DNA from: Desulfovirgula thermocuniculi DSM 16036
GTDB taxonomy: Bacteria > Bacillota > Desulfotomaculia > Desulfotomaculales > Desulfovirgulaceae
Reading direction: 5' to 3'
DNA length: 64,000 bases
Assembly: GCF_000429345.1 (NCBI RefSeq)
Contig: NZ_AUBR01000001.1
Coordinates: forward strand, 119,264 to 183,263
Shown piece by piece: positions 42,477 through 52,466 of this stretch. The notes below the pieces were generated by a model that did no database searches, was not told the origin of the DNA, and saw only the letters and a list, made by a program, of their open reading frames with translations. A program made the translations under genes and the position numbers. Position 1 is the first letter of the stretch, and each line of letters starts with the position of its first letter.

Positions 42477-43832
42477 CTAACTTTGCCTGGAGGAGTATGC
42501 GGGCAGGACCCGCTCTTCGCCCAGGTACTTTCTGGTCTCGGCTACAATCACCCCGTTTAGGGCCAGCAGGGCAATGAGGTTGGGGATGGCCATGAGGGCG
42601 TTGGCGATGTCGGCAAAGGACCAGACGACTTTAAGCGTGGTCACGCTGCCCACAAAGACCATTAACACCCACAGCCAGCGGTAGGGGTAGACGGCGCGGG
42701 TGCCAAAGAGATATTCCACGGCCTTTTCGCAATAATACGACCAGCCCAGGATGGTGGAGTAGACGAAGGTTAAGAGGCCCACGCTGAGGGTGAGGGGCCC
42801 GATAATGCCCAGGGTGCTGAAGGCCTGCTTGGTCAGGGCGGCGCCTTTTAAACCCGTGGTCCAGCTGCCGGTGGTCACCAGGACGAGGCCGGTGAGGGCG
42901 CAGATGACCACGGTGTCCCAGAAGGTGCCCGTGCTGGACACCAGGGCCTGCCGCACCGGGTTGCTGGTCTGGGCGGCGGCGGCGACAATGGGCGCGCTGC
43001 CCAGGCCGGACTCGTTGGAGAAGAGGCCGCGGGCGACGCCGTAACGTATGGCGGCCATGACGGTGGCGCCGGCAAAGCCCCCCACGGCTGCCTGGCCCGT
43101 AAAGGCGCTCTTGAAAATCAGGGCGATGGCCCCTGGTAAGGCCTGGTAGTTAACAATTAAGATGGCCAGGCAGCCCAGGATGTAAAATACGGCCATGAAG
43201 GGCACCAGGAGCTCGCAGACCCGGGCAATGCTCTTAATACCCCCGATGATCACCAGGGCGGTGAGAAAAGCCAGGACGAGACCCGTGGCCCAGCCGGGAA
43301 CGCCGTAGGAAGTCTTGAGCATCTCGGCAATGGAGTTTGCCTGGACCGAGCTGCCGATGCCGAACCCGGCAATGGCCGTGAAGAGGGCAAAGAGCATCCC
43401 CAGCCAGCGCATCTTTAAGCCCCGCTCCAGGACGTACATGGGCCCGCCGGCCATCTCGCCCCGTTCGTTGGTGATGCGGTACTTCACCGCCAGCAGGGCC
43501 TCGGCATACTTGGTGGCGATGCCGAAGACGCCGGTGATCCACAGCCAGAACACGGCTCCCGGCCCGCCGGCGGCCACCGCCGTGGCCACGCCCACGATGT
43601 TCCCGGTGCCTACGGTGGCCGCCAGGGCCGTGGTGAGGGCGCCGAAGTGGCTGATGTCGCCTTCTCCCTCGGTCTTCCTGGTAAAGGAGAGCTTAATGGC
43701 CTTGCCCAGGTAGCGCTGGATGATGCCCAGGCGGAAGGTGAGGAAAATGTGCGTGCCCAGCAGCAGGATGAGCATGGGCGGGCCCCAGACGATGTCGCTC
43801 AGCTTGCCTAAAAACGTCTCCAGGGCTTGCAT
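42477..43832 (-). CDS. Sodium:alanine symporter, AGCS family
   Basis: The 451-residue membrane protein has about ten to eleven hydrophobic segments and AGCS family blocks: Gly-Thr-Gly-Asn-Ile-Val-Gly-Val near 76, Gly-Gly-Pro-Met-Tyr-Val near 129, and Phe-Ser-Asn-Glu-(S)-Gly-x-Gly-Ser-Ala near 266. It imports alanine or glycine with sodium. ATG 43832 with GAGGTGG upstream. A consensus sigma-54 promoter lies 80 bases before it, so it is probably induced by the divergent ACT-domain activator. Confidence 0.92.
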   Translation of the reverse strand: MQALETFLGKLSDIVWGPPMLILLLGTHIFLTFRLGIIQRYLGKAIKLSFTRKTEGEGDISHFGALTTALAATVGTGNIVGVATAVAAGGPGAVFWLWITGVFGIATKYAEALLAVKYRITNERGEMAGGPMYVLERGLKMRWLGMLFALFTAIAGFGIGSSVQANSIAEMLKTSYGVPGWATGLVLAFLTALVIIGGIKSIARVCELLVPFMAVFYILGCLAILIVNYQALPGAIALIFKSAFTGQAAVGGFAGATVMAAIRYGVARGLFSNESGLGSAPIVAAAAQTSNPVRQALVSSTGTFWDTVVICALTGLVLVTTGSWTTGLKGAALTKQAFSTLGIIGPLTLSVGLLTFVYSTILGWSYYCEKAVEYLFGTRAVYPYRWLWVLMVFVGSVTTLKVVWSFADIANALMAIPNLIALLALNGVIVAETRKYLGEERVLPAYSSRQS

Positions 43833-43911
43833 ACCGTGTACCACCTCTCACGCTTGAATTTGGGGACGGAACAGCGGGCCTGCTTTAACATTTTACATTC
43901 TTGACTTGGCG

Positions 43912-43927
43912 AGCAAAACCTGTGCCA
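43912..43927 (-). promoter_or_regulatory. Sigma-54 promoter of the alanine symporter gene
   Basis: On the minus strand TGGCAC-AGGTT-TTGCT is a full match to the -24/-12 consensus (GG and GC ten bases apart). Confidence 0.9.
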
Positions 43928-43983
43928 GCTTTCGGCAATTGGCCTGCGGTGCCGGTGCGGGCGGGAGAGGAAGCCGGGGAAAC

Positions 43984-43994
43984 TTGTGACACAA
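43984..43994. promoter_or_regulatory. Palindrome, possible enhancer site
   Basis: TTGTGACACAA is an 11-base perfect palindrome 57 bases upstream of the symporter's sigma-54 promoter, at a usual distance for an upstream activating site. The binding protein would be the adjacent activator (inference). Confidence 0.4.
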
Positions 43995-44063
43995 TTCCCG
44001 CTTTTACGAGCTTTCCGGCAAGGAAAATTTCCATGGCAATTTTCTTGTACCATCCTGTCGGTG

Positions 44064-44092
44064 TTGACAAGCGCCGGGCCATGCTTTATGAT
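44064..44092 (+). promoter_or_regulatory. Sigma-A promoter of the leader and activator gene
   Basis: Perfect TTGACA (44064-44069), 17-base spacer, TATGAT (44087-44092). Confidence 0.85.
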
Positions 44093-44103
44093 ATAGGCTA
44101 GTT

Positions 44104-44293
44104 AAACGGGCAATGGCTTATAAACAGCAAAATTTTGTGAGGCAGGGATGTCCTTTGGAGGTTGACGGCCAAAGGACCGTGAGGGGCAGGCACCGGTTCT
44201 GTTGCCCGGCAGGGTTTTGATGGCGAACGGGCAAGGGCGCTTTTGCAGGTGGCAAAGATGCTACCACCGGGGAAAGGCGCCCTTTTGGTTTTT
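44104..44293 (+). promoter_or_regulatory. Structured leader with terminator, unidentified
   Basis: Between the promoter and the activator gene lie about 190 bases with several stems: TCCTTTGG/CCAAAGGA (from about 44151, 8 bp), a GGGCAG/CTG..GCCC stem, a GCCCG/CGGGC stem and a terminal AAGGGCGC/GCGCCCTT stem (44233-44240 with 44277-44284) that encloses GGTGG/CCACC and is followed by TTTTGGTTTTT. The last element looks like an intrinsic terminator before the gene. No known riboswitch consensus is recognised. It may be an attenuator or a new riboswitch class. Confidence 0.5.
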
Positions 44294-44337
44294 GGGAGGC
44301 CGGCCTGGATGAGTTCGCAAAAGAGGGGATGAAAGAG

Positions 44338-45888
44338 GTGCAGCGTTTCCGCTTTCGCATCCGCTTTTGTGATCGGGTGGGGATGGTGCGCGATGTGGCC
44401 TCTGTGGTGGCGGAGCACGGTGCCAACATCCTCTCCCTGGAAGTCAAGCCCGGGGAGATGCACCTCCAGATCGAGAGCATTTCCGCGGCGGTGCTGGCCA
44501 ATATGTTACAGAAAGTTCAGGCTATACCCGATGTTCTGGAAGTTACGCCCGTGGAGTGGCTGCCCCACGAGCTGGCCCAGCAGCGGCTCCAGGCCGTCTT
44601 TGAGGCGGTAGATGAAGGGATTCTGCTGGTCAACGAGCAGGGCGCCGTCACGCTCTGCAACCGCAAGGCCGCCGAGGTGCTGGGGTGGGGAAACACCATC
44701 ATGGGCAGCTTCCTGGAAGAACTAGGCTTCCCCCAGGAGGTCCTCCAGTCCCTGGCGGTGGGGCGCCTGAGCCAGCAGGAGGTGGTGCTCAGCACCCCTT
44801 ACGGCCGGCTGCGCTGCCTGGTTAAGAGCCAGCGGCTGGTGGACGAGCACGGGAAAGCATCGGGGGCCATGATCACCATAGAGAAGATGTCCAAGGTCAG
44901 GCGCCTCATTCAGTCCCTCACCCGCCCGGTGATGATCACCTTCGAGGAAATCATCTACGCCAGCCCCAAGATGGCCCAGCTGGTGGCCCTGGCCAAGACG
45001 GTGGCCCGGGGCAATTCCACCATTCTCCTGCGCGGTGAGAGCGGCACGGGAAAGGAGCTCTTTGCCAGGGCCATCCACATGGCCAGCCCGCGCCGGGACA
45101 ACCCCTTTGTGGTGGTCAACTGCGCGGCCATCCCCGACACCCTGCTGGAAAGCGAGCTTTTCGGCTACGCCGAGGGAACCTTCACCGGCGCCTTAAAGGG
45201 CGGGCGGCCCGGCCTCTTTGAGTTTGCCCACCACGGCACCATTTTTTTGGATGAGGTGGGCGAGATACCGCCCCACGTGCAGGCCAAGCTCCTGCGCGTC
45301 CTGCAGGATGGCTGCGTCCGCCGCCTGGGCGAGATGGTGGAAAATAAGGTCGACGTGCGCGTAATTGCGGCGACCAACCGCAACCTGGAAGAAATGATTG
45401 CCTCGGGGGCCTTCCGCGAGGACCTTTTCTACCGGCTGAACGTCATACCCCTCTACCTTCCTCCCTTAAGAGAGCGGAAGGAAGATATCCCCGTCCTGGT
45501 CCGCCATTTTGTGGCCAAGTTCAACCAGCGCCTGGGTAAAAACATCACCCGCATAACCCGGGCGGCCCTGGAGCGGCTGGAGGTCTATGACTGGCCGGGC
45601 AACATACGCGAGCTGGAAAACGTTATCGAGCGGGCGGTGAACCTGGCCGAGGGGGAAGAGCTGGACGCGACCCACATACTGCTCCCGGAAGGGGCCCCCA
45701 GGGAGAGGCGCTTTAACGAGCTTAAAAAGGCGGTGGAGGAAGTGGAGCGGCAGGCCGTTTTGGAAGCGCTGGTACAGGGAGGCAGCGTGCGCAAGGCGGC
45801 CAAGATCCTGGGGGTTTCCCATACCACGGTAATCAACAAGATGCGGCGTTACCGCCTTGGTGGCAACCAGGCAGGCCAGTGGAAATAA
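44338..45888 (+). CDS. ACT-PAS sigma-54 activator of alanine metabolism
   Basis: The 516-residue TyrR-like regulator has an N-terminal ACT domain (about 1-75, amino-acid binding), a PAS domain (about 80-185), an AAA+ domain with Gly-Glu-Ser-Gly-Thr-Gly-Lys-Glu near 233, sigma-54 loop Gly-Thr-Phe-Thr-Gly-Ala near 281, Walker B Gly-Thr-Ile-Phe-Leu-Asp-Glu near 301, and a C-terminal Fis-type HTH (Arg-Lys-Ala-Ala-Lys-Ile-Leu-Gly-Val). It sits between symporter and alanine dehydrogenase, both with sigma-54 promoters, so it likely activates both when alanine or a related amino acid binds ACT. GTG 44338 gives AGGGGA at eight bases; ATG 44329 is too close to it. Confidence 0.88.
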   Translation: MQRFRFRIRFCDRVGMVRDVASVVAEHGANILSLEVKPGEMHLQIESISAAVLANMLQKVQAIPDVLEVTPVEWLPHELAQQRLQAVFEAVDEGILLVNEQGAVTLCNRKAAEVLGWGNTIMGSFLEELGFPQEVLQSLAVGRLSQQEVVLSTPYGRLRCLVKSQRLVDEHGKASGAMITIEKMSKVRRLIQSLTRPVMITFEEIIYASPKMAQLVALAKTVARGNSTILLRGESGTGKELFARAIHMASPRRDNPFVVVNCAAIPDTLLESELFGYAEGTFTGALKGGRPGLFEFAHHGTIFLDEVGEIPPHVQAKLLRVLQDGCVRRLGEMVENKVDVRVIAATNRNLEEMIASGAFREDLFYRLNVIPLYLPPLRERKEDIPVLVRHFVAKFNQRLGKNITRITRAALERLEVYDWPGNIRELENVIERAVNLAEGEELDATHILLPEGAPRERRFNELKKAVEEVERQAVLEALVQGGSVRKAAKILGVSHTTVINKMRRYRLGGNQAGQWK

Positions 45889-45896
45889 AACTTGCC

Positions 45897-46003
45897 ACCC
45901 TCCCCGTAGCGTTGGCGGGACCGGAGAGGTAACAGCTTCTGGCACTGAATTTGCAGGTAACGGTTGTTGCAACCCCCTGGGGAAAGCGTGCTACGGGGAG
46001 GGT
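45897..46003. repeat. 14-bp inverted repeat flanking the ald promoter
   Basis: ACCCTCCCCGTAGC (45897-45910) and its exact reverse complement (45990-46003) lie 79 bases apart, on either side of the sigma-54 promoter. The right arm overlaps the ald ribosome binding site. Confidence 0.75.
45940..45955 (+). promoter_or_regulatory. Sigma-54 promoter of ald
   Basis: TGGCAC-TGAAT-TTGCA fits the -24/-12 consensus completely, 60 bases before the ald start. Confidence 0.92.
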
Positions 46004-46015
46004 AGGTGGTTTGGC

Positions 46016-47146
46016 ATGATTGTGGGGCTGCCGCGGGAGATCAAGCCCCAGGAGCACCGGGTGGGGTTGACCCCGGCGGGGGTGGATGCCCTGGTCCGGG
46101 CGGGCCACCGGGTGCTGGTAGAGAGGGGCGCAGGCGAAGGGAGCGGCTTTAGCGATGCCGATTACCGCCAGGCGGGAGCCCAGATAACTGCGGAGGCCGG
46201 CGAGGTCTGGGCCCAGGCCGACATGGTGGTGAAGGTAAAGGAGCCCCTGCCGGCGGAATACAAATACTTCCGGCCCGGGCTGGTCCTCTTTACTTACCTT
46301 CACCTGGCGGCAGAACCGGAATTAACACGGGTGCTGGCGGAAAAACAGGTCACGGCCATAGCCTACGAGACGGTGGAGCTTCCCAACGGTTCCCTTCCCC
46401 TGCTGACGCCCATGAGCGAGGTGGCCGGGCGCATGGCCGTGCAGGTGGGCGCCACCTTCCTGGAGAAGCCGCGCCAGGGCAAGGGCATCCTCCTGGGCGG
46501 CGTAGCCGGGGTGCCGCCGGCCCATGTGGTCATCCTGGGCGGAGGTACCGTCGGTACCAGCGCCTTAAAGCGGGCCATAGGCATGGGAGCCAGGGTGACG
46601 GTGATAGATAAAAACCTGAACCGCCTGCGCTACTTAGATGACGTGTTCCACGGCCAGATTGAAACCCTGGCATCCAATCACCTGAACATTGCCGCGGCGG
46701 TGCGTGAGGCCGATCTGGTGATCGGTGCCGTTTTAATCCCCGGGGCCCGTGCCCCCCGCCTCGTTACCGAGGAGATGGTGCGTGCCATGGAGCCGGGCAG
46801 CGTGATCGTGGATGTGGCCGTGGACCAGGGGGGCTGCGTGGAAACCGTCGACCGGCCCACCACCCACGAGGATCCGGTCTACATCAAGCACGGGGTAGTC
46901 CACTATGCCGTAGCCAATATGCCCGGTGCCGTTCCCCGCACCTCCACCCTGGCCCTCACCAACGCCACCCTGCCTTACGTGCTTGCCCTGGCAAGCAAGG
47001 GCTGGAAGAGGGCGGTGAAAGAGGACCCTGCCCTGGCCAGGGGCGTAAACGTGGTCCTGGGCAGGATTACCAACCCCGGGGTGGCCGAGGCTCACGGGCT
47101 CCCCTGTTGCCGTCTGGAAGAAGTGCTGGGCGAGCTGGAAAACTAA
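46016..47146 (+). CDS. ald: Alanine dehydrogenase
   Basis: The 376-residue enzyme oxidatively deaminates L-alanine to pyruvate and ammonia with NAD. It has the N-terminal Gly-Leu-Pro-Arg-Glu-Ile-Lys, the Lys-Val-Lys-Glu-Pro substrate-site block near 73, the NAD-binding Gly-Gly-Gly-x-Val-Gly near 177, and Pro-Gly-Ala-Arg-Ala-Pro near 242. ATG 46016 has a GGGGAGGGTAGGTGG site upstream; a longer frame from 45857 runs through the promoter and is not coding. Controlled by the sigma-54 promoter and probably the adjacent ACT-domain activator. Confidence 0.95.
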   Translation: MIVGLPREIKPQEHRVGLTPAGVDALVRAGHRVLVERGAGEGSGFSDADYRQAGAQITAEAGEVWAQADMVVKVKEPLPAEYKYFRPGLVLFTYLHLAAEPELTRVLAEKQVTAIAYETVELPNGSLPLLTPMSEVAGRMAVQVGATFLEKPRQGKGILLGGVAGVPPAHVVILGGGTVGTSALKRAIGMGARVTVIDKNLNRLRYLDDVFHGQIETLASNHLNIAAAVREADLVIGAVLIPGARAPRLVTEEMVRAMEPGSVIVDVAVDQGGCVETVDRPTTHEDPVYIKHGVVHYAVANMPGAVPRTSTLALTNATLPYVLALASKGWKRAVKEDPALARGVNVVLGRITNPGVAEAHGLPCCRLEEVLGELEN

Positions 47147-47171
47147 AAGTAAAAAAAATAGCGTAGGGGAT

Positions 47172-47340
47172 GACGGGGAGCGGGAGAGACCCGCTGGGGC
47201 GCCGAAGGGGCAAGCCCTCCGTTGCGGCGGCTGTGAGGGCAAAACTCTCAGGCAAAAGGACCGCTTCCCCGACCGGCCTCTGGAGAGCCCGCCAATAAAG
47301 GGCGCCGAAGAGGAAAATCTTTCAGGCCCAAGGACAGAGG
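47172..47340 (+). promoter_or_regulatory. Tandem glycine riboswitch
   Basis: Two glycine aptamers can be read. The first has GGGAGAGACC, GCGCCGAAGGGGCAAGC and CTCTCAGGCAAAAGGAC (about 47182-47261). The second has TGGAGAGCCC, GGCGCCGAAGAGG and CTTTCAGGCCCAAGGACAG (about 47281-47337). It lies before the gcv operon, its usual target, and should switch the operon on at high glycine. Confidence 0.95.
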
Positions 47341-47390
47341 TTTAAGCCGCTAGGGGAGATTGCTTGCGGCTTAAACCTCTTAATTCTTTT
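47336..47390 (+). terminator. Expression platform of the glycine riboswitch
   Basis: AGAGGTTTAAGCCGC (47336-47350) pairs with GCGGCTTAAACCTCT (47366-47380), a 15-bp perfect stem followed by TAATTCTTTT. The 5' arm overlaps the closing helix of the second aptamer, so glycine binding should break the terminator. Confidence 0.82.
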
Positions 47391-47410
47391 AAAAGCGGGG
47401 TGCAGGTATC

Positions 47411-48493
47411 ATGCCCGAAAAGACGCCGCTCTACGAGGAACACCTCAAGCTCGGGGCTAAAATGATAGACTTTTCTGGATATCTTCTTCCCGTGCAATAT
47501 ACCTCTATTATCGAAGAGCACCTGGCCGTGCGGGAAAGGGCGGGGGTCTTCGACATCTCCCACATGGGCGAGATCCTGGTGGAGGGCGAGGGGGCAGGGC
47601 CGGCTCTAAACCGCCTGCTTACCAACGACCTCGAGCTGCTTTTCCCCGGGAGGGCCCAGTACACGATCATGACTTACGGGCACGGCGGGACGGTGGACGA
47701 CCTCATTGCCTACCGGGTGGCCGCAAGCGCCTACCTGCTGGTGGTCAACGCGGCCAACATCCGGAAGGATTACGCACACCTGCGGCAGCACCTGCCGCCG
47801 GGGGTAGCGGTGCGCGACCTCAGCGCAGGCTACGCCGGGATAGCCCTGCAGGGGCCGCGGAGCCGGGAGCACGTGAAGACCGTGCTGGGCGAGGAAGTGG
47901 CGGGCCTGCCTCCTTTCGGCTTTACCTTTGCGCCGTACGGGGGGGATGAGGTGCTGGTTTCGCGCACGGGCTACACCGGTGAGGACGGCTTTGAGGTTTA
48001 CGGCCCGCCCGGGGCCGTAAGGGATCTCTTTAGGGCCTTTGTCCGGCAGGGGGTGGTGCCCTGCGGCCTGGGGGCACGGGACACTTTAAGGTTTGAAGCC
48101 GGGCTGCCCTTGTACGGCCACGAGCTGGGCGAGGACATTACCCCCGTTGAGGCCGGGCTGGACCCCTTTATTAAGTTAGAAAAGGACTTCCTGGGACGGC
48201 AGGTGCTTTTGGCGCAGAAGGAGCAGGGGACGGGCAGGAGGCTGGTGGGCTTAAGGCTCAAAGAAAAGGGGGTGGCGCGCCAAGGGTATGCCGTCTGGAG
48301 CGGTGAAAAGCAGGTGGGCTTTGTAACCACGGGGAACTATGCCCCTTACCTCAAGGGCTACTTTGCCCTGGCCCTGGTGGATACGCCCTACCACCGGGAG
48401 AGGGTGCTGGCCGTGGAGGTGCGGGGCAAGAGGCTGGAGGCAGAAGTTTTGCCCAAAAACTTTTTAAAATTTTTCCGTCGGGGAGGGATTTGA
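47411..48493 (+). CDS. gcvT: Glycine cleavage system T-protein (aminomethyltransferase)
   Basis: The 360-residue protein transfers the methylene group from lipoyl-aminomethyl GcvH to tetrahydrofolate. It has the N-terminal Phe-Ser-Gly-Tyr-Leu-Leu-Pro-Val-Gln-Tyr, His-Met-Gly-Glu block near 55, the catalytic Asp in Thr-Val-Asp-Asp near 98, and Arg-Asp-Thr-Leu-Arg near 226. It opens the gcv operon after the glycine riboswitch; gcvH follows one base later. Confidence 0.95.
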   Translation: MPEKTPLYEEHLKLGAKMIDFSGYLLPVQYTSIIEEHLAVRERAGVFDISHMGEILVEGEGAGPALNRLLTNDLELLFPGRAQYTIMTYGHGGTVDDLIAYRVAASAYLLVVNAANIRKDYAHLRQHLPPGVAVRDLSAGYAGIALQGPRSREHVKTVLGEEVAGLPPFGFTFAPYGGDEVLVSRTGYTGEDGFEVYGPPGAVRDLFRAFVRQGVVPCGLGARDTLRFEAGLPLYGHELGEDITPVEAGLDPFIKLEKDFLGRQVLLAQKEQGTGRRLVGLRLKEKGVARQGYAVWSGEKQVGFVTTGNYAPYLKGYFALALVDTPYHRERVLAVEVRGKRLEAEVLPKNFLKFFRRGGI

Positions 48494-48494
48494 C

Positions 48495-48887
48495 GTGTCC
48501 AGAGTGCTGCCCAACTTGAGGTACACCAGGGAGCACGAGTGGCTCCTCGTGGAAGGCGGGCGGGGCCGGGTGGGCATTACCGATTATGCCCAGGAGTCTT
48601 TAGGCGATGTGGTTTACGTGGAACTTCCTGGGGTGGGGGATAAAGTGGTCCAGGGAGAGCCCTTCGGGGTGGTGGAATCGGTAAAGGCCGCCTCCGACCT
48701 TTACGCCCCCGTCAGCGGCGTGGTGGTGGAGGTTAACGAGGCGTTAAAAGAGAGCCCCGAGCTCGTCAACCGGGACCCTTACGGCGAGGGCTGGATGATC
48801 CTGGTGGAGATGGCCGACGAGGGGGAGCTGGAAAAGCTCCTCACCGCAGAGGAGTACGAAAAGCTCCTGGCCGGGGAAGGGGAGTAG
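48495..48887 (+). CDS. gcvH: Glycine cleavage system H-protein
   Basis: The 130-residue lipoyl carrier protein has the lipoyl-lysine in Val-Val-Glu-Ser-Val-Lys-Ala-Ala-Ser-Asp near residue 63. Its lipoate should be made by the LipM-like and LipS-like enzymes coded downstream. GTG 48495 with GGGAGG upstream. Confidence 0.95.
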   Translation: MSRVLPNLRYTREHEWLLVEGGRGRVGITDYAQESLGDVVYVELPGVGDKVVQGEPFGVVESVKAASDLYAPVSGVVVEVNEALKESPELVNRDPYGEGWMILVEMADEGELEKLLTAEEYEKLLAGEGE

Positions 48888-48891
48888 GGCC

Positions 48892-50226
48892 GTGAGGTAC
48901 GTGCCTCATACCCCCGGTCAGGTGGCGGAAATGCTGGCCTTTTTGGGCCTTTCCGCCGTAGACGAGCTGTTTGCCGTCATCCCCGAGGAGGTCCGGTTCA
49001 AGGGAGAGCTTTCCCTGCCGCCGGCTTTGGACGAGGTGGAGCTGCGGAGGGAGCTGGAGGCCCTGGCCGGGGCCAACCCGGGGTCGGGCTACGTGAGCTT
49101 TCTGGGGGCCGGCGCCTACGACCACTACGTGCCGGCAGCGGTCAGGGCCCTGGCCAGCCGCCCGGAGTTCCTCACCGCCTACACCCCCTACCAGCCGGAG
49201 CGCAGCCAGGGCACCCTGGCGGCCATTTTCGAGTACCAGACGATGATCGCGCGGCTTACGGGCATGGATGTGGTCAACGCCTCGGTGTACGACGGGGCTT
49301 CCGCCCTGGCCGAGGCCGTGCTCATGGCCTTTGACCTGAAGCGCAAAAAGAAGGTGGTCGTTTCCGGGGCCGTGCACCCGGAATACGTGGAGACGGTAAA
49401 GACCTACTGCTACGGCGTGGGGGGCGAAGTGTCCCTTGTCCCCTACACCCCAGGGTACGAAACCGACTGGGGGGCAGCGGAAAAGGCGGCCGACGGGGAG
49501 GCGGCGGCCCTGGTCGTAAGCGTCCCCAACTTCTTTGGCGTGGTGGAGGACGTGCGGCGGGCCCAGGAGCTTGCCCGGGAAAAGGGCCTGCTCCTGGTGG
49601 TGGTGGCCAACCCCATATCCCTGGCCCTTTTAAAGCCGCCCGCGGCCTACGGTGCGGACCTGGTGGTGGGCGAGGGCCAGCCCCTGGGCAACGCTCTTTC
49701 CTTTGGCGGGCCGTACCTCGGCTTTTTAGGGGCCCGGGCGGCCTACGTGCGGCGTATGCCCGGCAGGCTCGTGGGGGAAACGGTGGACGCCCTGGGGAGG
49801 CGGGCCTTTGTGCTCACCCTGCAGGCGCGGGAGCAGCACATCCGCCGCGAGAAGGCCACCTCCAACATCTGCTCCAACCAGGCGCAAAACGCCCTCCTGG
49901 CCGCCGTCTACCTGGCCTACCTGGGGCCGCGGGGCCTGCGGGATGTGGCCTACCATTCCCATACCCGCGCCCGCTACTTCCTCACACGCATTGATGAGGC
50001 CGGGCGGGGCGTGCGGGTCCTCTGCCGCCGCATTTTTAACGAGCTGGTGGTGGAGGTAGAGGGCCTGGAGGAAAAGTACCAGCAGGCGCTGGAGAGGAAG
50101 ATCCTTCCCGGCCTGAAGCTCGAGCGCTTTTTCCCGGCAGAGAAAAACCGCCTCCTGGTGGCCTTCACGGAAAAGAGAACCAGGGGCGAAATCGATGCGC
50201 TCCTGGAAGTGCTGGGGGTGAAATAA
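48892..50226 (+). CDS. gcvPA: Glycine dehydrogenase (decarboxylating), subunit 1
   Basis: The 444-residue alpha half of the split P-protein, lacking the PLP lysine, as found in Firmicutes and archaea. The conserved Tyr-Thr-Pro-Tyr-Gln-(P)-Glu near 98, Gly-Met-Asp-Val-Val-Asn-Ala-Ser near 124 and the late Thr-Ser-Asn-Ile-Cys-(S/T)-Asn block near 324 are present. It forms a heterotetramer with GcvPB. GTG 48892 just after the gcvH stop. Confidence 0.94.
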   Translation: MRYVPHTPGQVAEMLAFLGLSAVDELFAVIPEEVRFKGELSLPPALDEVELRRELEALAGANPGSGYVSFLGAGAYDHYVPAAVRALASRPEFLTAYTPYQPERSQGTLAAIFEYQTMIARLTGMDVVNASVYDGASALAEAVLMAFDLKRKKKVVVSGAVHPEYVETVKTYCYGVGGEVSLVPYTPGYETDWGAAEKAADGEAAALVVSVPNFFGVVEDVRRAQELAREKGLLLVVVANPISLALLKPPAAYGADLVVGEGQPLGNALSFGGPYLGFLGARAAYVRRMPGRLVGETVDALGRRAFVLTLQAREQHIRREKATSNICSNQAQNALLAAVYLAYLGPRGLRDVAYHSHTRARYFLTRIDEAGRGVRVLCRRIFNELVVEVEGLEEKYQQALERKILPGLKLERFFPAEKNRLLVAFTEKRTRGEIDALLEVLGVK

Positions 50227-51669
50227 ATGAAGGGGACGCCGCTGATTTTCGAGCGCTCCTGCCCCGGGCGGGAAGGCTTTCGCCTGGGGGATCCCGGTGT
50301 CCCGGAGGTGGACCTCGGGGCCACCCTGGGCAGGGACTTTTTGCGCTCCGAGCTGGACCTGCCCGAGGTCTCGGAAGTGGACGTGGTGAGGCACTACACC
50401 GCCCTGGCCAGGATGAACTTCGGCGTGGACGACGGCTTTTACCCCCTGGGCTCGTGCACCATGAAGTACAACCCCAAGATCAACGAGGAAGTAGCCGCCC
50501 TGCCCGGCTTTGCCAACCTGCACCCGTACGTGCCAGAGGAGCTGGCCCAGGGCATCTTAAAGCTGCTTTACGAGCTGCAGGCTTACCTGGCCGAAATCAC
50601 CGGGATGGATTTCGTCACCCTGCAGCCGGCAGCAGGGGCCCACGGCGAACTCACCGGCATGCTCATCATTAAAAAATACCTGGAGGACCGGGGGGAGAAG
50701 CGCACCAGGGTTATCGTGCCCGACTCCGCGCACGGGACTAACCCGGCAACGGCCAAGGAATGCGGCTTTGAAGTGGTGGAGGTCAAGTCAAACCCGGACG
50801 GCCTGGTGGACGTGGAGAAGTTAAAGGAGGCGGTGGACGAGAAAACGGCAGCGCTGATGCTCACCAACCCCAATACCCTGGGCCTTTTTGAGCGGAGGAT
50901 CAGGGAAATTGCCGCCGTCCTCCATGAAAGGGGCGCCCTGCTTTACTACGACGGGGCCAACTTAAACGCCATCATGGGCCGCTCCCGCCCCGGCGACATG
51001 GGTTTTGACGTGGTGCATTTAAATTTGCACAAGACCTTTTCCACCCCCCACGGCTCGGGCGGCCCGGGTTCCGGTCCCGTGGGCGTGAAGGCCTTTTTGC
51101 GGGATTACCTGCCCGTGCCCGTGGTGGACGAGAAAGACGGCAGGTACTTCCTTAACTACCGGCTGCCGCGCTCCATCGGCAGGGTGCGCGCCTTTTACGG
51201 GAACGTGGGCGTGGCCATAAAGGCCTACGCCTACATCCGGGCTTTGGGGGCGAAGGGTTTAAGGGAGGCCAGTGAAATGGCCGTCCTCAACGCCAACTAC
51301 TTAAAAAAGCTGGTGGAAGACCTGTTCGTCGTGCCTTACCGTGGCCCCTGCATGCACGAGTTCGTGGTCAGTGCCAAGAACTGGAAGCAAAATTACGGCG
51401 TGCGGGCGGCGGACATTGCCAAGCGGTTGCTGGACTACGGGTACCACCCGCCGACCATGTACTTCCCCCTCATTGTGGAAGAGGCGCTGATGATTGAGCC
51501 CACGGAGACGGAGAGCAAGGAGACGCTGGATGCCTTTGCCCAGGCGCTCTTGGACATCCACGAGGAGGCCCGCACCAGGCCCGAACTTTTGAAGGAGGCT
51601 CCCCTGAGTTTGCCGGTGCGGCGCTTAGATGAGGTCAAGGCCGCCCGGGACATGAAGCTGAAGTGGTAG
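50227..51669 (+). CDS. gcvPB: Glycine dehydrogenase (decarboxylating), subunit 2
   Basis: The 480-residue beta half carries the PLP lysine in [13 protein letters not shown] near 266. It decarboxylates glycine and passes aminomethyl to GcvH lipoate. ATG 50227 is directly after the gcvPA stop; GGGGGTG lies nine bases upstream. Its end overlaps the next radical SAM gene by seven bases. Confidence 0.95.
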   Translation: MKGTPLIFERSCPGREGFRLGDPGVPEVDLGATLGRDFLRSELDLPEVSEVDVVRHYTALARMNFGVDDGFYPLGSCTMKYNPKINEEVAALPGFANLHPYVPEELAQGILKLLYELQAYLAEITGMDFVTLQPAAGAHGELTGMLIIKKYLEDRGEKRTRVIVPDSAHGTNPATAKECGFEVVEVKSNPDGLVDVEKLKEAVDEKTAALMLTNPNTLGLFERRIREIAAVLHERGALLYYDGANLNAIMGRSRPGDMGFDVVHLNLHKTFSTPHGSGGPGSGPVGVKAFLRDYLPVPVVDEKDGRYFLNYRLPRSIGRVRAFYGNVGVAIKAYAYIRALGAKGLREASEMAVLNANYLKKLVEDLFVVPYRGPCMHEFVVSAKNWKQNYGVRAADIAKRLLDYGYHPPTMYFPLIVEEALMIEPTETESKETLDAFAQALLDIHEEARTRPELLKEAPLSLPVRRLDEVKAARDMKLKW

Positions 51670-52466
51670 AGAGCGTGCGGCGGGTTACCTTTATCTACCC
51701 CGAAGAAACTAGGGCCGTTTCCCTGACCGGGGCTTACTGCGCCTATGGCTGCCCCCACTGCCGGGGCAGATATTTAAAGGCCATGGAAACCGTTGACCGG
51801 GTTGACCCGGCCAATTACCGCTCCTTCCTGGTCAGCGGCGGCTTTACGGAGGGGGGGAGGGTTCCCCTGCGGGAGAACCTGCCCTTCCTGGCCCGTTTAA
51901 AGGAAATGGGCAAAACCGTTAACGTTCACCCGGGCTTCCTGGAGGAAGAGGACGTCGGCTGCTTAAAGGGGCTCGTCGACTGCCTTTCCCTTGACTTCGT
52001 GGCCGACGAGGAAACCGCCCGCTACCTTACCGCGGGCCGCTACGGTAGCCGGGACTACCTGCGCAACTACCTCCTGGCCAAAAAGCACTTCCCCCGCGTT
52101 GTCCCCCACCTCCTGGTGGGAGCCCTGCAGGGGCAGGTCAGGGGCGAGCTGGAGGCCCTGAAGGTACTAAGGCGCCTGGGGGAAGAAAGGGTCGTCCTCT
52201 TAGTTTTGATTCCCGGGCGGGGGCAGGAGAAAGTCCCCCTGGAGGACGTAAGGGGTGTCCTGGCCGCCGCCCGGGACCTTTTCCCCTGCGGGCAGCTTAT
52301 CCTGGGGTGCATGCGCCCGGGCGGCGGCTACCGCTACCAGCTGGATTCCCTGGCCATAAGAGAAGGGGTGGATGTGGTGGTGCGGCCCCACCCGGTGCTG
52401 CGGCGGGAGGTGGAGGAAATGGGATGGGCAATTGAGGTCAAAAGGGAGTGCTGTGCCCTATGCTGA
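51663..52466 (+). CDS. Radical SAM protein, split lipoyl synthase component (LipS-like) 1
   Basis: The 267-residue protein has Cys-Ala-Tyr-Gly-Cys-Pro-His-Cys near residue 25 and a Cys-rich tail (Cys-Cys-Ala-Leu-Cys at the very end) that could hold an auxiliary cluster. It is far from classical LipA, which has a Cys-x4-Cys-x5-Cys auxiliary motif and Arg-Ser-Ser-Tyr end, neither seen here. With a second radical SAM gene, a LipM-like gene and lpdA in a gcv operon, it best fits the two-protein lipoyl synthase LipS1/LipS2 known from archaea and some bacteria. It overlaps both neighbours. The GTG 51663 start is weak; GTG 51675 is possible. Confidence 0.7.
   Translation: MVESVRRVTFIYPEETRAVSLTGAYCAYGCPHCRGRYLKAMETVDRVDPANYRSFLVSGGFTEGGRVPLRENLPFLARLKEMGKTVNVHPGFLEEEDVGCLKGLVDCLSLDFVADEETARYLTAGRYGSRDYLRNYLLAKKHFPRVVPHLLVGALQGQVRGELEALKVLRRLGEERVVLLVLIPGRGQEKVPLEDVRGVLAAARDLFPCGQLILGCMRPGGGYRYQLDSLAIREGVDVVVRPHPVLRREVEEMGWAIEVKRECCALC

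Noticed and set aside
45857..46015. Longer start of alanine dehydrogenase
   Set aside because: It would run through the sigma-54 promoter and the inverted repeat; the family begins at the ATG 46016.
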